Source: UBA5109 sp963975155 (lineage in GTDB: Bacteria > Pseudomonadota > Gammaproteobacteria > Pseudomonadales > Pseudohongiellaceae). From it: a stretch of DNA of 64,000 nt. The notes below the pieces were generated by a model that saw only the letters and a program-made list of their open reading frames with translations, was not told the DNA's origin and searched no databases. The position numbers and the translations under genes were made by a program. Below, one piece after another: positions 53,091 to 62,601 of the stretch. How positions within the stretch are numbered: position 1 is the stretch's first letter; each line of letters begins with the position of its first letter. The DNA lies in the NCBI GenBank assembly GCA_963975155.1, contig CAXBFG010000001.1:248001-312000 (forward strand), in the 5' to 3' direction.

Positions 53091-54104
53091 TTAAATAATT
53101 CGTACTTCCGCCTGTAACTCGATACCGAATTTTTCAGCAACAGATGCTTGTATACGTTCAGATAAATTAAACAGTTCCGCACCGCTGGCCTGCCCATAAT
53201 TGACCAGAACCAGCGCATGATCCTTGTGTACACCAACATCGCCTTCCCGGTAACCTTTCCAGCCGGCCTTGTCGATCAGCCAGGCGGCAGCAATTTTATG
53301 CTGCTTCTGATAGGGGTAAGCGACTATGTCGGGGTATGCATCCCGCAGGCCTTTGAGCTCCTCATCCGAGACTATCGGGTTCCAGAAAAAACTGCCGGCA
53401 TTGCCGATCACGCCGGGATCAGGCAATTTGGATTGGCGTATTTCACACACGGCGTCACTGACCATCTGTGGTGTCAGTTGTCGCCTATCAATTCCTTTCA
53501 AGGCTTCCTGTAAGGAGGGGTAGCTCAGATTAAGGCTGACTTTTTTTAGTAATCTGAAGGTGACACTGGTAATAATAAACTGGTCTTTTAATTCGGCTTT
53601 AAAGATTGAATGACGATAGGCAAGCTGGCATTGCTTGGTGCTGAAGTTGAGCAGCTTTCCGGTCGCTATTTCCAGTGCTTCCAGTTCATGCAGTCGTTCT
53701 GAAATTTCCACGCCATAAGCACCGATATTCTGCACCGGAGCTGCACCTACGGTGCCAGGTATCAGGCTCAGATTTTCCAGTCCATACCAGTTATTCTGCA
53801 AACAATATTGAACAAAAGCATGCCAGTTTTCTCCGCACTGTGCCCGCACGTAATAGTAGTTCTGATCTTCGCGCAGCAGTTCTATACCCTTGATATTCAG
53901 CTCAATAATAAGGCCTGGGTAATCTGCTTTGAACAGGAGATTACTGCCCTGCCCGATCAGCATAAAGGGAATTTGCTGCCGTTTACTGAAGGTCAGGGCT
54001 TCTGTTAACTCAGAACGAGAGGTGACGTGGGCAAAGTATCGGGCATGTGCCGAGACGTGGAAGGTATTAAAGTGTTTAAGATTAAAGTCATCCTGAATCA
54101 GCAT
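53091..54104 (-). CDS. murB: UDP-N-acetylenolpyruvoylglucosamine reductase
   Basis: 337 residues, type I MurB. FAD-binding MLIGQGSNLLF, IGAYGVEISE, the catalytic Ser in GNAGSFFWNP and the terminal Glu in ELQAEVRII are present, as is the Tyr-loop insert typical of type I. Reduces the enolpyruvyl group in UDP-MurNAc formation for peptidoglycan. Six bases after the phosphatase gene and 47 before uvrC, so at the end of the envelope operon. Confidence 0.96.
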   Translation of the reverse strand: MLIQDDFNLKHFNTFHVSAHARYFAHVTSRSELTEALTFSKRQQIPFMLIGQGSNLLFKADYPGLIIELNIKGIELLREDQNYYYVRAQCGENWHAFVQYCLQNNWYGLENLSLIPGTVGAAPVQNIGAYGVEISERLHELEALEIATGKLLNFSTKQCQLAYRHSIFKAELKDQFIITSVTFRLLKKVSLNLSYPSLQEALKGIDRRQLTPQMVSDAVCEIRQSKLPDPGVIGNAGSFFWNPIVSDEELKGLRDAYPDIVAYPYQKQHKIAAAWLIDKAGWKGYREGDVGVHKDHALVLVNYGQASGAELFNLSERIQASVAEKFGIELQAEVRII

Positions 54105-54110
54105 AAATAT

Positions 54111-54614
54111 TCAGCTTAGCTTATGCAGTTCTGACAGATGATCCAGAATATCCCTGCTGGCTGCTTCAACCAGATCGAGCACCAGTTCAAAACCTTCCGG
54201 GCCGGAATAATAGGGGTCGGGAACTTCATGATAGCCATCCTGCCCGCTTTCTTTGTCGGGCCAGGTCAGAAACAGCAAGGTCTGTGCTTTGGCATTTGCC
54301 GGTTGCATGGCCTGTAAGTCATTCAGGTTGGCGTTATCCATGGCAAAAATATAATCGAAGCTATGGAAGTCATCGACTGAAACCGTTCGCGCCTGCAAGG
54401 GGTCAAGGTTCAGTTGACGCTTGGCAGCTGCCTGACGTGCTCTGTGATCAGGTTGCTCGCCAATATGCCAGGTGCCGGTGCCGGCCGAATCGATGTCAAA
54501 CAAGTGTTCAAGCTGACGCTTGCTGACTTCATTTTTAAAGACCACTTCAGCCGTTGGAGAGCGGCAAATATTACCCAGGCAAACCATGAGCACTTTGATG
54601 GGTTCTGCTTTCAT
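54111..54614 (-). CDS. Low-molecular-weight protein tyrosine phosphatase
   Basis: 167 residues. The P-loop CLGNICRS (Cys12 to Ser19) and the general-acid loop VPDPYYSG are intact. Related enzymes (Wzb, PtpA) control capsule and exopolysaccharide synthesis, or act as phosphatases of other targets; no tyrosine kinase gene is nearby. Overlaps kdsB by four bases and precedes murB by six, the same order as in Pseudomonas. Confidence 0.94.
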   Translation of the reverse strand: MKAEPIKVLMVCLGNICRSPTAEVVFKNEVSKRQLEHLFDIDSAGTGTWHIGEQPDHRARQAAAKRQLNLDPLQARTVSVDDFHSFDYIFAMDNANLNDLQAMQPANAKAQTLLFLTWPDKESGQDGYHEVPDPYYSGPEGFELVLDLVEAASRDILDHLSELHKLS

Positions 54615-55348
54615 TGTTGCTCCAGTAGTTCTCTGATGTGTTTTAGATCGGCCTCGGTATCAATACCCGGCGGAATGTTTTCGCAACACTGTGCCATGTG
54701 TATTTTTATGCCGTTCTCCATGAATCGTAATTGCTCAAGTTTTTCAGCCTGCTCTAGCCTGCTCTGCGGCCAGCTGACAAAACTGTGCAGGGTCTTGACT
54801 TTGTAGGCGTATAAGCCGACATGCCTTTTATAAATAATTTCGGCATTTTTATCACGGTCGAATGGAATTGCCGCGCGCGAGAAATACAAGGCCATACCTT
54901 GATTATCGGTCACTACCTTAACGGCATTGGGATCGTTAATTTCTGTCGAATTGCTGATGATATTGTAGAGGCTGCACAGCCCGGCTTGAGTCTGGGTCCG
55001 TAAATTTTCGGCGACCTGATTGATGACAGCCGGTGGAATCAGGGGTTCATCACCCTGTACATTTACCACTATATCTTCATCCTGTAGTTTAAGAATGCGA
55101 GTGACTTCTTCTATACGGTCGCTGCCAGAGGCATGTGCTGCATCTGTCATGCAGACCTTGACGCCAACAGCTTCGCAGGCAGTTTTGATGTCTTCATTAT
55201 CAGTGGCGACATAGACAGCATTAGCGGCACTTTGTCGGGCGCGTTCAACAACATGTTGAATCATGGGTTTGCCGGCAATCTGCAGCAGCATTTTGCCAGG
55301 CAGTCGTGTCGATTGATAACGAGCAGGAATAACAACAATAAAAGACAT
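54611..55348 (-). CDS. kdsB: CMP-KDO synthetase
   Basis: 245 residues. Nucleotidyltransferase signature VIPARYQSTRLPGKML, then VVNVQGDEPLIPP and RHVGLYAYK are present. It activates KDO with CTP for lipopolysaccharide core assembly. It shares one base with trm112 upstream and overlaps the phosphatase downstream by four, so it is coupled in the operon. Confidence 0.97.
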   Translation of the reverse strand: MSFIVVIPARYQSTRLPGKMLLQIAGKPMIQHVVERARQSAANAVYVATDNEDIKTACEAVGVKVCMTDAAHASGSDRIEEVTRILKLQDEDIVVNVQGDEPLIPPAVINQVAENLRTQTQAGLCSLYNIISNSTEINDPNAVKVVTDNQGMALYFSRAAIPFDRDKNAEIIYKRHVGLYAYKVKTLHSFVSWPQSRLEQAEKLEQLRFMENGIKIHMAQCCENIPPGIDTEADLKHIRELLEQQ

Positions 55349-55539
55349 TATCGGGGCCTTTTTTCTTTTTCCTCGGAGCTGATGGTTCTTGCTTCACTTT
55401 CCAGCATGACGGGAATCTCATCACGAATGGGGAAAGCCAGCGCATCGGCGTAACAGATTAGCTCCTGCTGCTCCTGCTTGTAATGGATTGGGCCCTTGCA
55501 GATTGGGCAGGCAAGTATCGCGAGTAATTTTTTATCCAT
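55348..55539 (-). CDS. Trm112/YcaR family small zinc-ribbon-like protein
   Basis: 63 residues: LLAILACPICKGPIHY and the later LICYADALAFPIRDEIPVML are the family signature. One CxxC is present and a second pair is not complete, as in YcaR. It usually sits between lpxK and kdsB, as here; bacterial members have no settled role, while the eukaryotic protein activates methyltransferases. 97 bases separate it from lpxK. Confidence 0.92.
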   Translation of the reverse strand: MDKKLLAILACPICKGPIHYKQEQQELICYADALAFPIRDEIPVMLESEARTISSEEKEKRPR

Positions 55540-55636
55540 AATGTATGCTTTGAATCAGAAAAGTTAGTGGATTATATGTTGTCGTTGAAATAATGAACGC
55601 TTATAAGCGTAAGTAATTTATATTTGTGTCACTCGA

Positions 55637-56797
55637 TCAAATGCTGAAGCTTTTTAATTTGCTCAGCAAACTGCCGATAAATGCTTCAGCAATAATGGCA
55701 TCAACACTCAGGTACCAGTCGATTTTTCGCGCGAATACCGAACATTTTACGGCGTCCTTTTCGGTCATCACCACTTCATAGTCATCATCGAAGCTAATGT
55801 CATCAAGTGTGTAAACGTGATGATCGGCAAAAACGTGGGTAATAATATCAAAACCACAGTCACAAAGAGAGCTGAAAAAACGTTCCGGGTTTCCGATGCC
55901 GGCAATAGCATGAACTTTGTGTCTGACCTTGAAATTCTTATTGTTGTTATCGATCATTGCAGTCCGCTCGGCAGGATGTTCCAGTCCTTGTCCTTGAGTA
56001 TCGCTTAAAGACCGACTGCTGTTGGGTACGGTTTGCTCAGTATCATCGTGATCATTACCTTCCCTGACTTTTTCAATTCTGGAAAGTGCCATTTCATTGG
56101 CGATATCCGTAATGGCAAACATTTCTCCGCTTTGAATATGGCAAAGGTGGCGGGGTTTCAGGGTCATCATGTAGGACGGTTTTTGAAAAGTTAAACTGCT
56201 GGATCCGTTGTAAATAATGTAGTCAACTTCATCGAGGCGCTCGGGCTTTTCCCTGAGTGGCCCTGCCGGCAATAATTGGCCATTTCCAAAGCCTCGGCGA
56301 CCATCTACTACGGCAATTTCTATATCACGGGCCATGGCATAGTGCTGCATGCCATCATCACTGAGAATCACATTGCAGTCATAATGTTGTTCGAGGCTTT
56401 TAACTGCCTCCACGCGATTCGCATCGATAACAACCGGGCAGCCAGTATTGCGTGCAATTAATAAGGCTTCATCACCACTGTGCTGTACCGGGGAATCGGC
56501 TTTCACATGAAAGGGATATTCAGGTGCTCTGGAACCATAACCGCGGCTGACAACTCCGGGTCGGTAACCGGCTCTTTGCAGCTGTCTCACCAGGTAAACA
56601 ATCAGGGGTGTTTTGCCGGTGCCGCCAACATTGATATTGCCAACCACAATCAGGGGCACACTGGCGCGATAGATTTTTTTGCGGCCGCTTTTATAAAGTC
56701 TGCGACGAAAATTGCTGAGGCAGGAAAATAAAAAGCTTGCCGGTTTTAACCAGGCTATGGCGGAATCGCTATACCAGGTATCGACAATTTTTTTCAT
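55637..56797 (-). CDS. lpxK: Tetraacyldisaccharide 4'-kinase
   Basis: 386 residues. N-terminal membrane segment, Walker A GGTGKTP (58-64), LSDDGMQHY and HAIAGIGNPERFF mark LpxK, which adds the 4'-phosphate of lipid A. It is about 55 residues longer than usual: a polar insert of about 50 residues, rich in Asp, Ser and Asn, lies near residues 241-292, just before HAIAGIG. Overlaps msbA by four bases. Confidence 0.95.
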   Translation of the reverse strand: MKKIVDTWYSDSAIAWLKPASFLFSCLSNFRRRLYKSGRKKIYRASVPLIVVGNINVGGTGKTPLIVYLVRQLQRAGYRPGVVSRGYGSRAPEYPFHVKADSPVQHSGDEALLIARNTGCPVVIDANRVEAVKSLEQHYDCNVILSDDGMQHYAMARDIEIAVVDGRRGFGNGQLLPAGPLREKPERLDEVDYIIYNGSSSLTFQKPSYMMTLKPRHLCHIQSGEMFAITDIANEMALSRIEKVREGNDHDDTEQTVPNSSRSLSDTQGQGLEHPAERTAMIDNNNKNFKVRHKVHAIAGIGNPERFFSSLCDCGFDIITHVFADHHVYTLDDISFDDDYEVVMTEKDAVKCSVFARKIDWYLSVDAIIAEAFIGSLLSKLKSFSI

Positions 56798-58566
56798 GTT
56801 TCGGCAAATTGTTTCTTATGCAGTTTTGCATAATGTTGATTAAGTGCAAGTAATTCCTGATGCTTGCCGCTCTCTACAATTTCGCCTTCGCGCATTACCA
56901 GAATCAGATCGGCGTTTTCGATGGTGGACAGCCGATGCGCAATCACAAAGGTGGTTCGTCCCTGAATCAGGGTTTCCAGTGCAGCTTGTATATGTTGTTC
57001 GGATTCACTGTCGAGTGCCGAAGTCGCTTCATCCAGTATCAGGATGGGTGCGTCTTTCAGGAGAGCCCTGGCAATCGCCAGACGTTGACGCTGTCCACCT
57101 GAGAGCAAGGTAGCATCATCCCCTACTTTGGTTTCCAGCCCCTCGGGTAACTGCTCGATAAACTCCATTGCATGAGCATTCCTGAGGGCGGTTTTAATGT
57201 CTGCTTCACTTTTACCGGCCAGCTCTCCATAGGCAATATTATCCCTGATCGAGGAGTTAAAGAGGATCACCTGCTGGCTAACCAGCGCAATTTGCTGACG
57301 CAGGTTATTCAGTGTGAAATCTGTATTGGCAACATCGTCGATCAGAATCTGACCCTGGCTGGGCTCATAGAAGCGTGGGATGAGATTAACCAGCGTCGAT
57401 TTGCCACTACCGGATTTGCCAACTATCGCAATCGTCTGACCGGGACTGACTTCAAAATTAATGTTGTGCAGCACGTCGGGGCTGTCTGGATGATAACGAA
57501 AACTCAGATTTTTAAAGGTGACTTTACCTTTTACACGAGGCGTTTCATAAGTACCGTCATTGAATTCGGCATCTTCGTCCAGCAGTTCAAAGATTGAACT
57601 GGCTGCAGCCAGGCCACGCTGGATAGCCGCATTTACCTGTGTAAGCTGTCTAATCGGCGTGGAAAGTGTTCCCGCTGCAATGATAAAGGCAGCCATATCG
57701 CCGGTACTCAGATCACCCATCATCTGTGGAGAGAGCACCAGCCATACCATCAGGGCCAGCGCAATGGTCACCACGACCTGTATGATAGGTGAGCTGATAT
57801 TGGACACCGACTCCAGCTTCAGGCCCTGCCTGCGGGTTTGCGCACTGGCTTCGACAAAATTATCCAGAGCCTGTTTTTCAGCACCAAAGCTGCGGATAAC
57901 ACGCATGCCTTTAATGGTTTCTGACAAAATATGTGTGACGTCACCCATGGATGATTGAATGCGATGACTGTATTTGCGAAACAGTTTCGAGGCGTAAGAG
58001 ATCAGCGCGCCGATCAGGGGCATCACCGCCATAAAAATCAGCGTCAGCCGCCAGTTCAGGTAAAACATATAACCGAGCAGGCCTATTACCGTCAGCCCCT
58101 GCTGGACCAGTACTTTTAAAGAATCACTGATCGCGGAAACAATCTGCAGGACATTAAAGGTAAAGGTCGACATGAGTTTGCCGATTTCGCTGCGATCATA
58201 AAATTTTATAGGTAACTGTAAAAAGCGCGCCAGTAACTGGGAACGAATATGATGGACAACGGTGTTAGCGATATAAGCCATCGAGTAGCCGCCTAAATAG
58301 CCGCCCACTCCGCGGGTGACAGCCAGGAGGATCAATAACAGAGGAATGCGCAGCCGTTCTCTGGTGCTCAGCGTCCTGGCAACTTCCATGGTGTCGACCA
58401 GTTGTCCGGTTAATGAGGCAAACCAGGCATTGGTACTGGCAAACATGGCGAAGCCGATAACACTGATAATCGCCACTGGCCACATGGGTTTTAAATAACT
58501 CAGCAAGCGCCCATACAGAGCCAGGCTTTGGGCTTTGCTTAATTTACCTTGAAGTGGCTTGCTCAT
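56794..58566 (-). CDS. msbA: Lipid A export ATP-binding/permease MsbA
   Basis: 590 residues, a half-transporter with six membrane helices then an ATPase domain: Walker A GKSGSGKST, signature LLSGGQRQRLAIA, Walker B ILILDEATSAL and H-loop VIAHRLST. It flips core-lipid A across the inner membrane. It overlaps exbD upstream and lpxK downstream by four bases each, a tightly coupled set. Confidence 0.95.
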   Translation of the reverse strand: MSKPLQGKLSKAQSLALYGRLLSYLKPMWPVAIISVIGFAMFASTNAWFASLTGQLVDTMEVARTLSTRERLRIPLLLILLAVTRGVGGYLGGYSMAYIANTVVHHIRSQLLARFLQLPIKFYDRSEIGKLMSTFTFNVLQIVSAISDSLKVLVQQGLTVIGLLGYMFYLNWRLTLIFMAVMPLIGALISYASKLFRKYSHRIQSSMGDVTHILSETIKGMRVIRSFGAEKQALDNFVEASAQTRRQGLKLESVSNISSPIIQVVVTIALALMVWLVLSPQMMGDLSTGDMAAFIIAAGTLSTPIRQLTQVNAAIQRGLAAASSIFELLDEDAEFNDGTYETPRVKGKVTFKNLSFRYHPDSPDVLHNINFEVSPGQTIAIVGKSGSGKSTLVNLIPRFYEPSQGQILIDDVANTDFTLNNLRQQIALVSQQVILFNSSIRDNIAYGELAGKSEADIKTALRNAHAMEFIEQLPEGLETKVGDDATLLSGGQRQRLAIARALLKDAPILILDEATSALDSESEQHIQAALETLIQGRTTFVIAHRLSTIENADLILVMREGEIVESGKHQELLALNQHYAKLHKKQFAET

Positions 58567-58985
58567 TCTGTCTCGGCTTCCTGCCGCGTGGAAATATTCA
58601 GCTGACTGAAACCCAGTTGCGCGGCGGCGTCCATAACGGTCACCACAGACTGATAGCTTGTATTGGCATCGGCGGTAATGATGACAGGCAAACTGTTATC
58701 GCCACCGGATAATGCTTCGATGGCATCCATCAGGGTGGATAATTCACTGTTAACCAGTCCCTGACCGTTGACTGAAAAGGCGCCATTCTGGGCCACCAGG
58801 ATTTCTATCTGATCAGGCATGACTTCCAGGGCTTCTCCCGATGCTTCAGGAAGATTGATCAGTAGATTGGTATCACGGGTAAAAGTTGTGGTTACCATGA
58901 AAAAAATCAGCAACAGGAAAACAACATCAATAAGAGGTGTCAGGTTGACGCTTACTTCTTCTGTGAGCTGACGTTGAAATTTCAT
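58563..58985 (-). CDS. exbD: ExbD/TolR-type proton channel subunit
   Basis: 140 residues: one N-terminal membrane helix with the conserved Asp in NLTPLIDVVFLLLIFFMV, then a periplasmic domain. Works with the ExbB-like protein to use the proton gradient. Precise partner (TonB or other) is not shown by the sequence; its conserved place before msbA-lpxK is known in Pseudomonas. Overlaps both neighbours by four bases. Confidence 0.93.
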   Translation of the reverse strand: MKFQRQLTEEVSVNLTPLIDVVFLLLIFFMVTTTFTRDTNLLINLPEASGEALEVMPDQIEILVAQNGAFSVNGQGLVNSELSTLMDAIEALSGGDNSLPVIITADANTSYQSVVTVMDAAAQLGFSQLNISTRQEAETE

Positions 58986-59644
58986 GAATTCTGAGTAATG
59001 TTTTTGTCGTTATTATCGTTGTTGTCTCTGTATTCCACACTACGGTTTGAATGCAGGGCATCTACCAGCTTGATCGACTCCCTCTCCAGTTCAACGACCA
59101 GGGTTTCAATACGGCGCTGAAAAAACCGGTAAAAAAGCAGGGTCGGAATAGCCACGGTGAGTCCTGCCGCAGTAGTGATTAATGCTTCCGAGATGCCGCC
59201 GGCCAGCACATTGGCGTTACCAGTCCCCTGTGCCATGATTTCCGTAAAGACACGGATCATGCCGACGACTGTACCCAGCAGGCCCAGTAACGGCGTTATC
59301 TGTGCAATGGTGCCGAGTAAATTCAGGTAGCGCGACATATCATGAATAACATGGCCTGCGGCCTGCTCGATACTTTCTATCATAATGGTGCGGCCAGATT
59401 TTGCACTTACCAATCCGGTTGCCAGTATCTGACCCAGTGCCGAAGAGGATCTCAGGTCTCTTAGTTCTGCTGCATTGAGCTGATTATCCTTAATTTTCGA
59501 CCAGACTTCGGGCAGCATGTTCCTGGGCGCGATGCGCTTGGGATTAAGCGTCCAGAAACGTTCTATGATGATTGCGATAGCGAGTATGGAACACAGTATG
59601 ATTGGCAGCATTAAGATGCCGCCTGCCTGGACTAATTCAAACAC
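58982..59644 (-). CDS. exbB: ExbB/TolQ/MotA-type proton channel subunit
   Basis: 220 residues with three membrane helices; the last pair carry LGLLGTVVGMIRVF and ALITTAAGLTVAIPTLLFYRFF. Energises an envelope process together with ExbD. Whether it drives TonB transport is not shown; the setting next to msbA suggests a lipid or envelope role, but this is inference. 84 bases after comEC. Confidence 0.93.
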   Translation of the reverse strand: MFELVQAGGILMLPIILCSILAIAIIIERFWTLNPKRIAPRNMLPEVWSKIKDNQLNAAELRDLRSSSALGQILATGLVSAKSGRTIMIESIEQAAGHVIHDMSRYLNLLGTIAQITPLLGLLGTVVGMIRVFTEIMAQGTGNANVLAGGISEALITTAAGLTVAIPTLLFYRFFQRRIETLVVELERESIKLVDALHSNRSVEYRDNNDNNDKNITQNS

Positions 59645-59728
59645 TAGGACTAAACCCTCTTATTAGGCCCTGAGGCCCGGAAAGCCGTGAATATTAGCAC
59701 ACTCCTCGACTAAAGCTCAGGGCTTAGT

Positions 59729-62113
59729 TTAGCGGAGTATACGCCAAAAGCGTTTATGCTCCTGCCGGTACAGAGCGGGTTCAGACAAGGGTCCCTCCGG
59801 GTCTAAAAGCCAGCTTATGGAACCTGTTTCGGCCGTACTTAAGGCAATTGTGCCACTGTTTGTATAGAGATTCACTATATCCGGGTGCGGATGTCTGAAT
59901 TGATTTAAATATCCGCTGGAGAACACCACATATTCCGGGCTGATAGCCTGTATAAAGGCGGGACTGGATGAGGTCCGTGAGCCATGATGTGGAGCCAGCA
60001 GGATCTCGGCATCAAGCCCTGCTCCGGAATTCAGCAGACGTCTTTCAATGCCGGCTTCTATATCGCCGGTCAGCAAAACACTGTGAGAGCCGTTGCTCAC
60101 TTTGAGCACACAGGAAGCATTATTCCTGCTGTATCCTTCACGGTCAGGGTGCAGAACCTCAAAGTCAACGCCATCCCAGGACCAGACTTGCCCTGATCTG
60201 CACAGAGAGGCCTGAGTAGCAGCGGGAAACTGGGTCAGGTCGCTGGCAAAATAATCTGCCTGAGGGAAACTGTTTAGCAAGGCTGGCAGTCCGCCAGCAT
60301 GATCATTATCGGCATGGCTGACCATAATCCGGTCAGGCTGTCGGATATTATTAGCTCTCAGGAAAGGCAGAATAACGCCCTCACCCGCATTAAAGTTGTT
60401 ACTGTAGGCTGGCCCGAGGTCATAAAGCAATACATGCTCGCGGGTACGCAGAACGACGGCGAGCCCCTGGCCCACATCAAGAATATGTAACTCAAACTCC
60501 GCAAAATTAAGCTCCCTCGATGAGCTTAATAATAGCGGAAGCAAACAAAGCATTGCCGGCAGCAGATACACTAAGCGGGCCCGGGCAGAAAGACTGAACA
60601 GGCAGAGTGTAAGTGTTGCCAGCAAACACCACCAAAGCCAGACATTCAAGGCCGGTAAAGCAAGCAGTGCTTCCGGCCACAACTTGTTAAGGTAATCGAG
60701 TGCCCGGATAAAAAGGTCAAATAACCTGCTGACAAGATAGCCCAGCAAAAGTACAGCCTGATCGGAGAAAAAACTCAAAAAGAGAATCAACAGACACAAA
60801 GGAATCACCAGCAAGGTGATATAGGGTATGGCGAGCAAATTAACCAGCGGTGCACTAATGCTGCTTTGCTGGAATTGCCATAACATAAAAGGCAGCAAGC
60901 CCAGAAAAACAAAAACCTGAGTTTTTAACAGTAGCAGCATTGTGTTCAGAATGCCCTTTCTGCCCTGCTGATAGTCAGTTCTGACAAAAAATATCAGCAC
61001 CGCAACAGCCACGAATGACAGCCAGAACCCGCTGCTTACGGGCGCTAGGGGGTTTATAAGCAGTACCAAAGCCAGTGCCAGACAATAGCTGTTACTGGCG
61101 TTTGTGTGCCTACAGCAGCATTGGCCGAGCATAAAGGCGGCAATCATGATAAAGGCTCGTTGCGCCGGCAGAGCGAAGCCGGCCATAGCGGCATAAAAAT
61201 AGGCAGCACCCAGCGCCAGCAAAGCTGCCAGGCGCTGTGCCGGAATGTATAAAATAAGCCATGTGACCCGTTTTATGATGAACTGGACTAACTGGAATAT
61301 TAACAAGGCGACAAAACCGACATGCATGCCGGAAATCACCATCAGATGATTTGTACCGGTAGCACTGAACAGTTGCCATTGTTGATCGCTGATACCTCTT
61401 CTGTCACCGATCCCCAATGCCAGAATCAAACCTGAATATGGCAGGCTTTGCTTGGGAAAGAGCCGGGAGAGCGTTTGCAGAAACTGATAACGTAAATTAA
61501 GAAACAGCGTGTTCGATGAGGTTTCCAGTAAACGATTTTCCTCATCACTGCGGACATAGCCTGTTGCCCGGATGCCTTTTTGCCAAAGCCAGGCTTCGTA
61601 ATCGAAGCCTCCGGGGTTCAGGAAGCCATGCGGCCGTTTTAATCTGACTTTAAACTGCCATTGCTGCCCCGGTCTTATATCGACAGACTCATAGAGTCTT
61701 AGCTGAACCACTTGCCGAGCCAGTAAATTTCCGGAGAATTCACACTCATTAAACACAGCTTGCGAACAGGTCTGTGCTACCTTGAAGTCGAATCGGATAT
61801 TGTTTGTGTCGATTTCAGGAAGGCTGACAATAGTACCCTTTAACCATATATCCTGGCGTTCCAGTGCTTTAGGCAGCAGCAGGTTCAGGTTACTGTCGGC
61901 CCAATATAAAAACCACAACAGGCCCAGACAAAAAGCTGACAGCAGACGCAATTTTGAAAACAGACCTTGCAGGCCTTGTGAAAATTGAGCAGGCCTGAGG
62001 CAAGCAAGCAGAGCAGGAATAAGGAGTAAGGGATAATAATGGGAAGCAGGCAAAGAAGGCGATAATCCGCCAAGAAAAATACCCAGACTGAAAGCGATCA
62101 TCCATGAGCGCAT
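59729..62113 (-). CDS. comEC: DNA internalisation protein ComEC/Rec2
   Basis: 794 residues. Order: short N-terminal membrane segments, an OB-like domain (about 60-220), the Competence membrane domain with TNHLMVISGMHVGFVALL, and a C-terminal MBL domain with VSHADNDHAGGLP, LLTGDIE and APHHGSRTSSS. It forms the inner-membrane channel for transforming single-stranded DNA. Its presence, with a pilin-like gene and pilZ, is compatible with natural competence. First gene of the envelope cluster. Confidence 0.94.
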   Translation of the reverse strand: MRSWMIAFSLGIFLGGLSPSLPASHYYPLLLIPALLACLRPAQFSQGLQGLFSKLRLLSAFCLGLLWFLYWADSNLNLLLPKALERQDIWLKGTIVSLPEIDTNNIRFDFKVAQTCSQAVFNECEFSGNLLARQVVQLRLYESVDIRPGQQWQFKVRLKRPHGFLNPGGFDYEAWLWQKGIRATGYVRSDEENRLLETSSNTLFLNLRYQFLQTLSRLFPKQSLPYSGLILALGIGDRRGISDQQWQLFSATGTNHLMVISGMHVGFVALLIFQLVQFIIKRVTWLILYIPAQRLAALLALGAAYFYAAMAGFALPAQRAFIMIAAFMLGQCCCRHTNASNSYCLALALVLLINPLAPVSSGFWLSFVAVAVLIFFVRTDYQQGRKGILNTMLLLLKTQVFVFLGLLPFMLWQFQQSSISAPLVNLLAIPYITLLVIPLCLLILFLSFFSDQAVLLLGYLVSRLFDLFIRALDYLNKLWPEALLALPALNVWLWWCLLATLTLCLFSLSARARLVYLLPAMLCLLPLLLSSSRELNFAEFELHILDVGQGLAVVLRTREHVLLYDLGPAYSNNFNAGEGVILPFLRANNIRQPDRIMVSHADNDHAGGLPALLNSFPQADYFASDLTQFPAATQASLCRSGQVWSWDGVDFEVLHPDREGYSRNNASCVLKVSNGSHSVLLTGDIEAGIERRLLNSGAGLDAEILLAPHHGSRTSSSPAFIQAISPEYVVFSSGYLNQFRHPHPDIVNLYTNSGTIALSTAETGSISWLLDPEGPLSEPALYRQEHKRFWRILR

Positions 62114-62194
62114 AGCCTACCCTGAGAACTAACATCAATAGTTTAGTCTAGGAGCTTGTGGGTATTCCGCCAGTTTTATTCATGAATTGCAGAC

Positions 62195-62236
62195 AAAAAA
62201 ATATCGGAGCCAAGCTTAAAGCCGACTCCGATATTT
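62195..62236 (-). terminator. Rho-independent terminator of the cold-shock gene
   Basis: On the minus strand AAATATCGGAG pairs with CTCCGATATTT, followed by TTTT. It lies about 30 bases after the csp stop. Confidence 0.85.
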
Positions 62237-62264
62237 GATCTGACAGTGTGCTAAATCTTTTAAA

Positions 62265-62471
62265 TTAAAGTGGGACCACTTTATTTGCACAAGGGCCTTT
62301 CTGGCCTTGGCCAACTTCAAATTCAACAGCTTGTCCATCATTTAGGGTTGCAAACTGACCGCCACTTTGAATTTCTGAATGATGAACAAACAGATCTTTA
62401 CTACCGTCTTCCGGAGTAATAAAACCAAAGCCTTTATCAGGGTTGAACCACTTAACTGTACCTTTACTCAT
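62265..62471 (-). CDS. Cold-shock protein (CspA family)
   Basis: 68 residues, one cold-shock domain. RNP1-like KGFGFITPED and RNP2-like LFVHHSEI are intact, and the start MSKGTVKWFNPDKGFG is standard. Single-stranded nucleic-acid chaperone. The long untranslated leader upstream can fold in two ways (62464-62532), typical of post-transcriptional control in this family. Confidence 0.96.
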   Translation of the reverse strand: MSKGTVKWFNPDKGFGFITPEDGSKDLFVHHSEIQSGGQFATLNDGQAVEFEVGQGQKGPCANKVVPL

Positions 62472-62532
62472 TGTATTTACTCATTTTATTGGTGAAGATT
62501 AATATTTTTATTTTCGAATTCACCATTTCGAA
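62464..62532 (-). promoter_or_regulatory. Cold-shock gene leader: alternative hairpins and overlapping 6-codon ORF
   Basis: On the minus strand two TTCGAA copies (62513-62518, 62527-62532) can pair with an 8-base loop containing GGTGAA, and that GGTGAA can instead pair with TTCACC at 62491-62496. The leader also has ATGAGTAAA at 62484, opening a six-codon frame (MSKYNE) whose stop overlaps the csp start region. No strong Shine-Dalgarno is seen. Confidence 0.45.
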
Positions 62533-62601
62533 GATAAAGCGATACGATTGCTTTTCTTGTTACGCGCTACATTCTATCAGTAATTTACCCTGACAAGTAC
62601 C

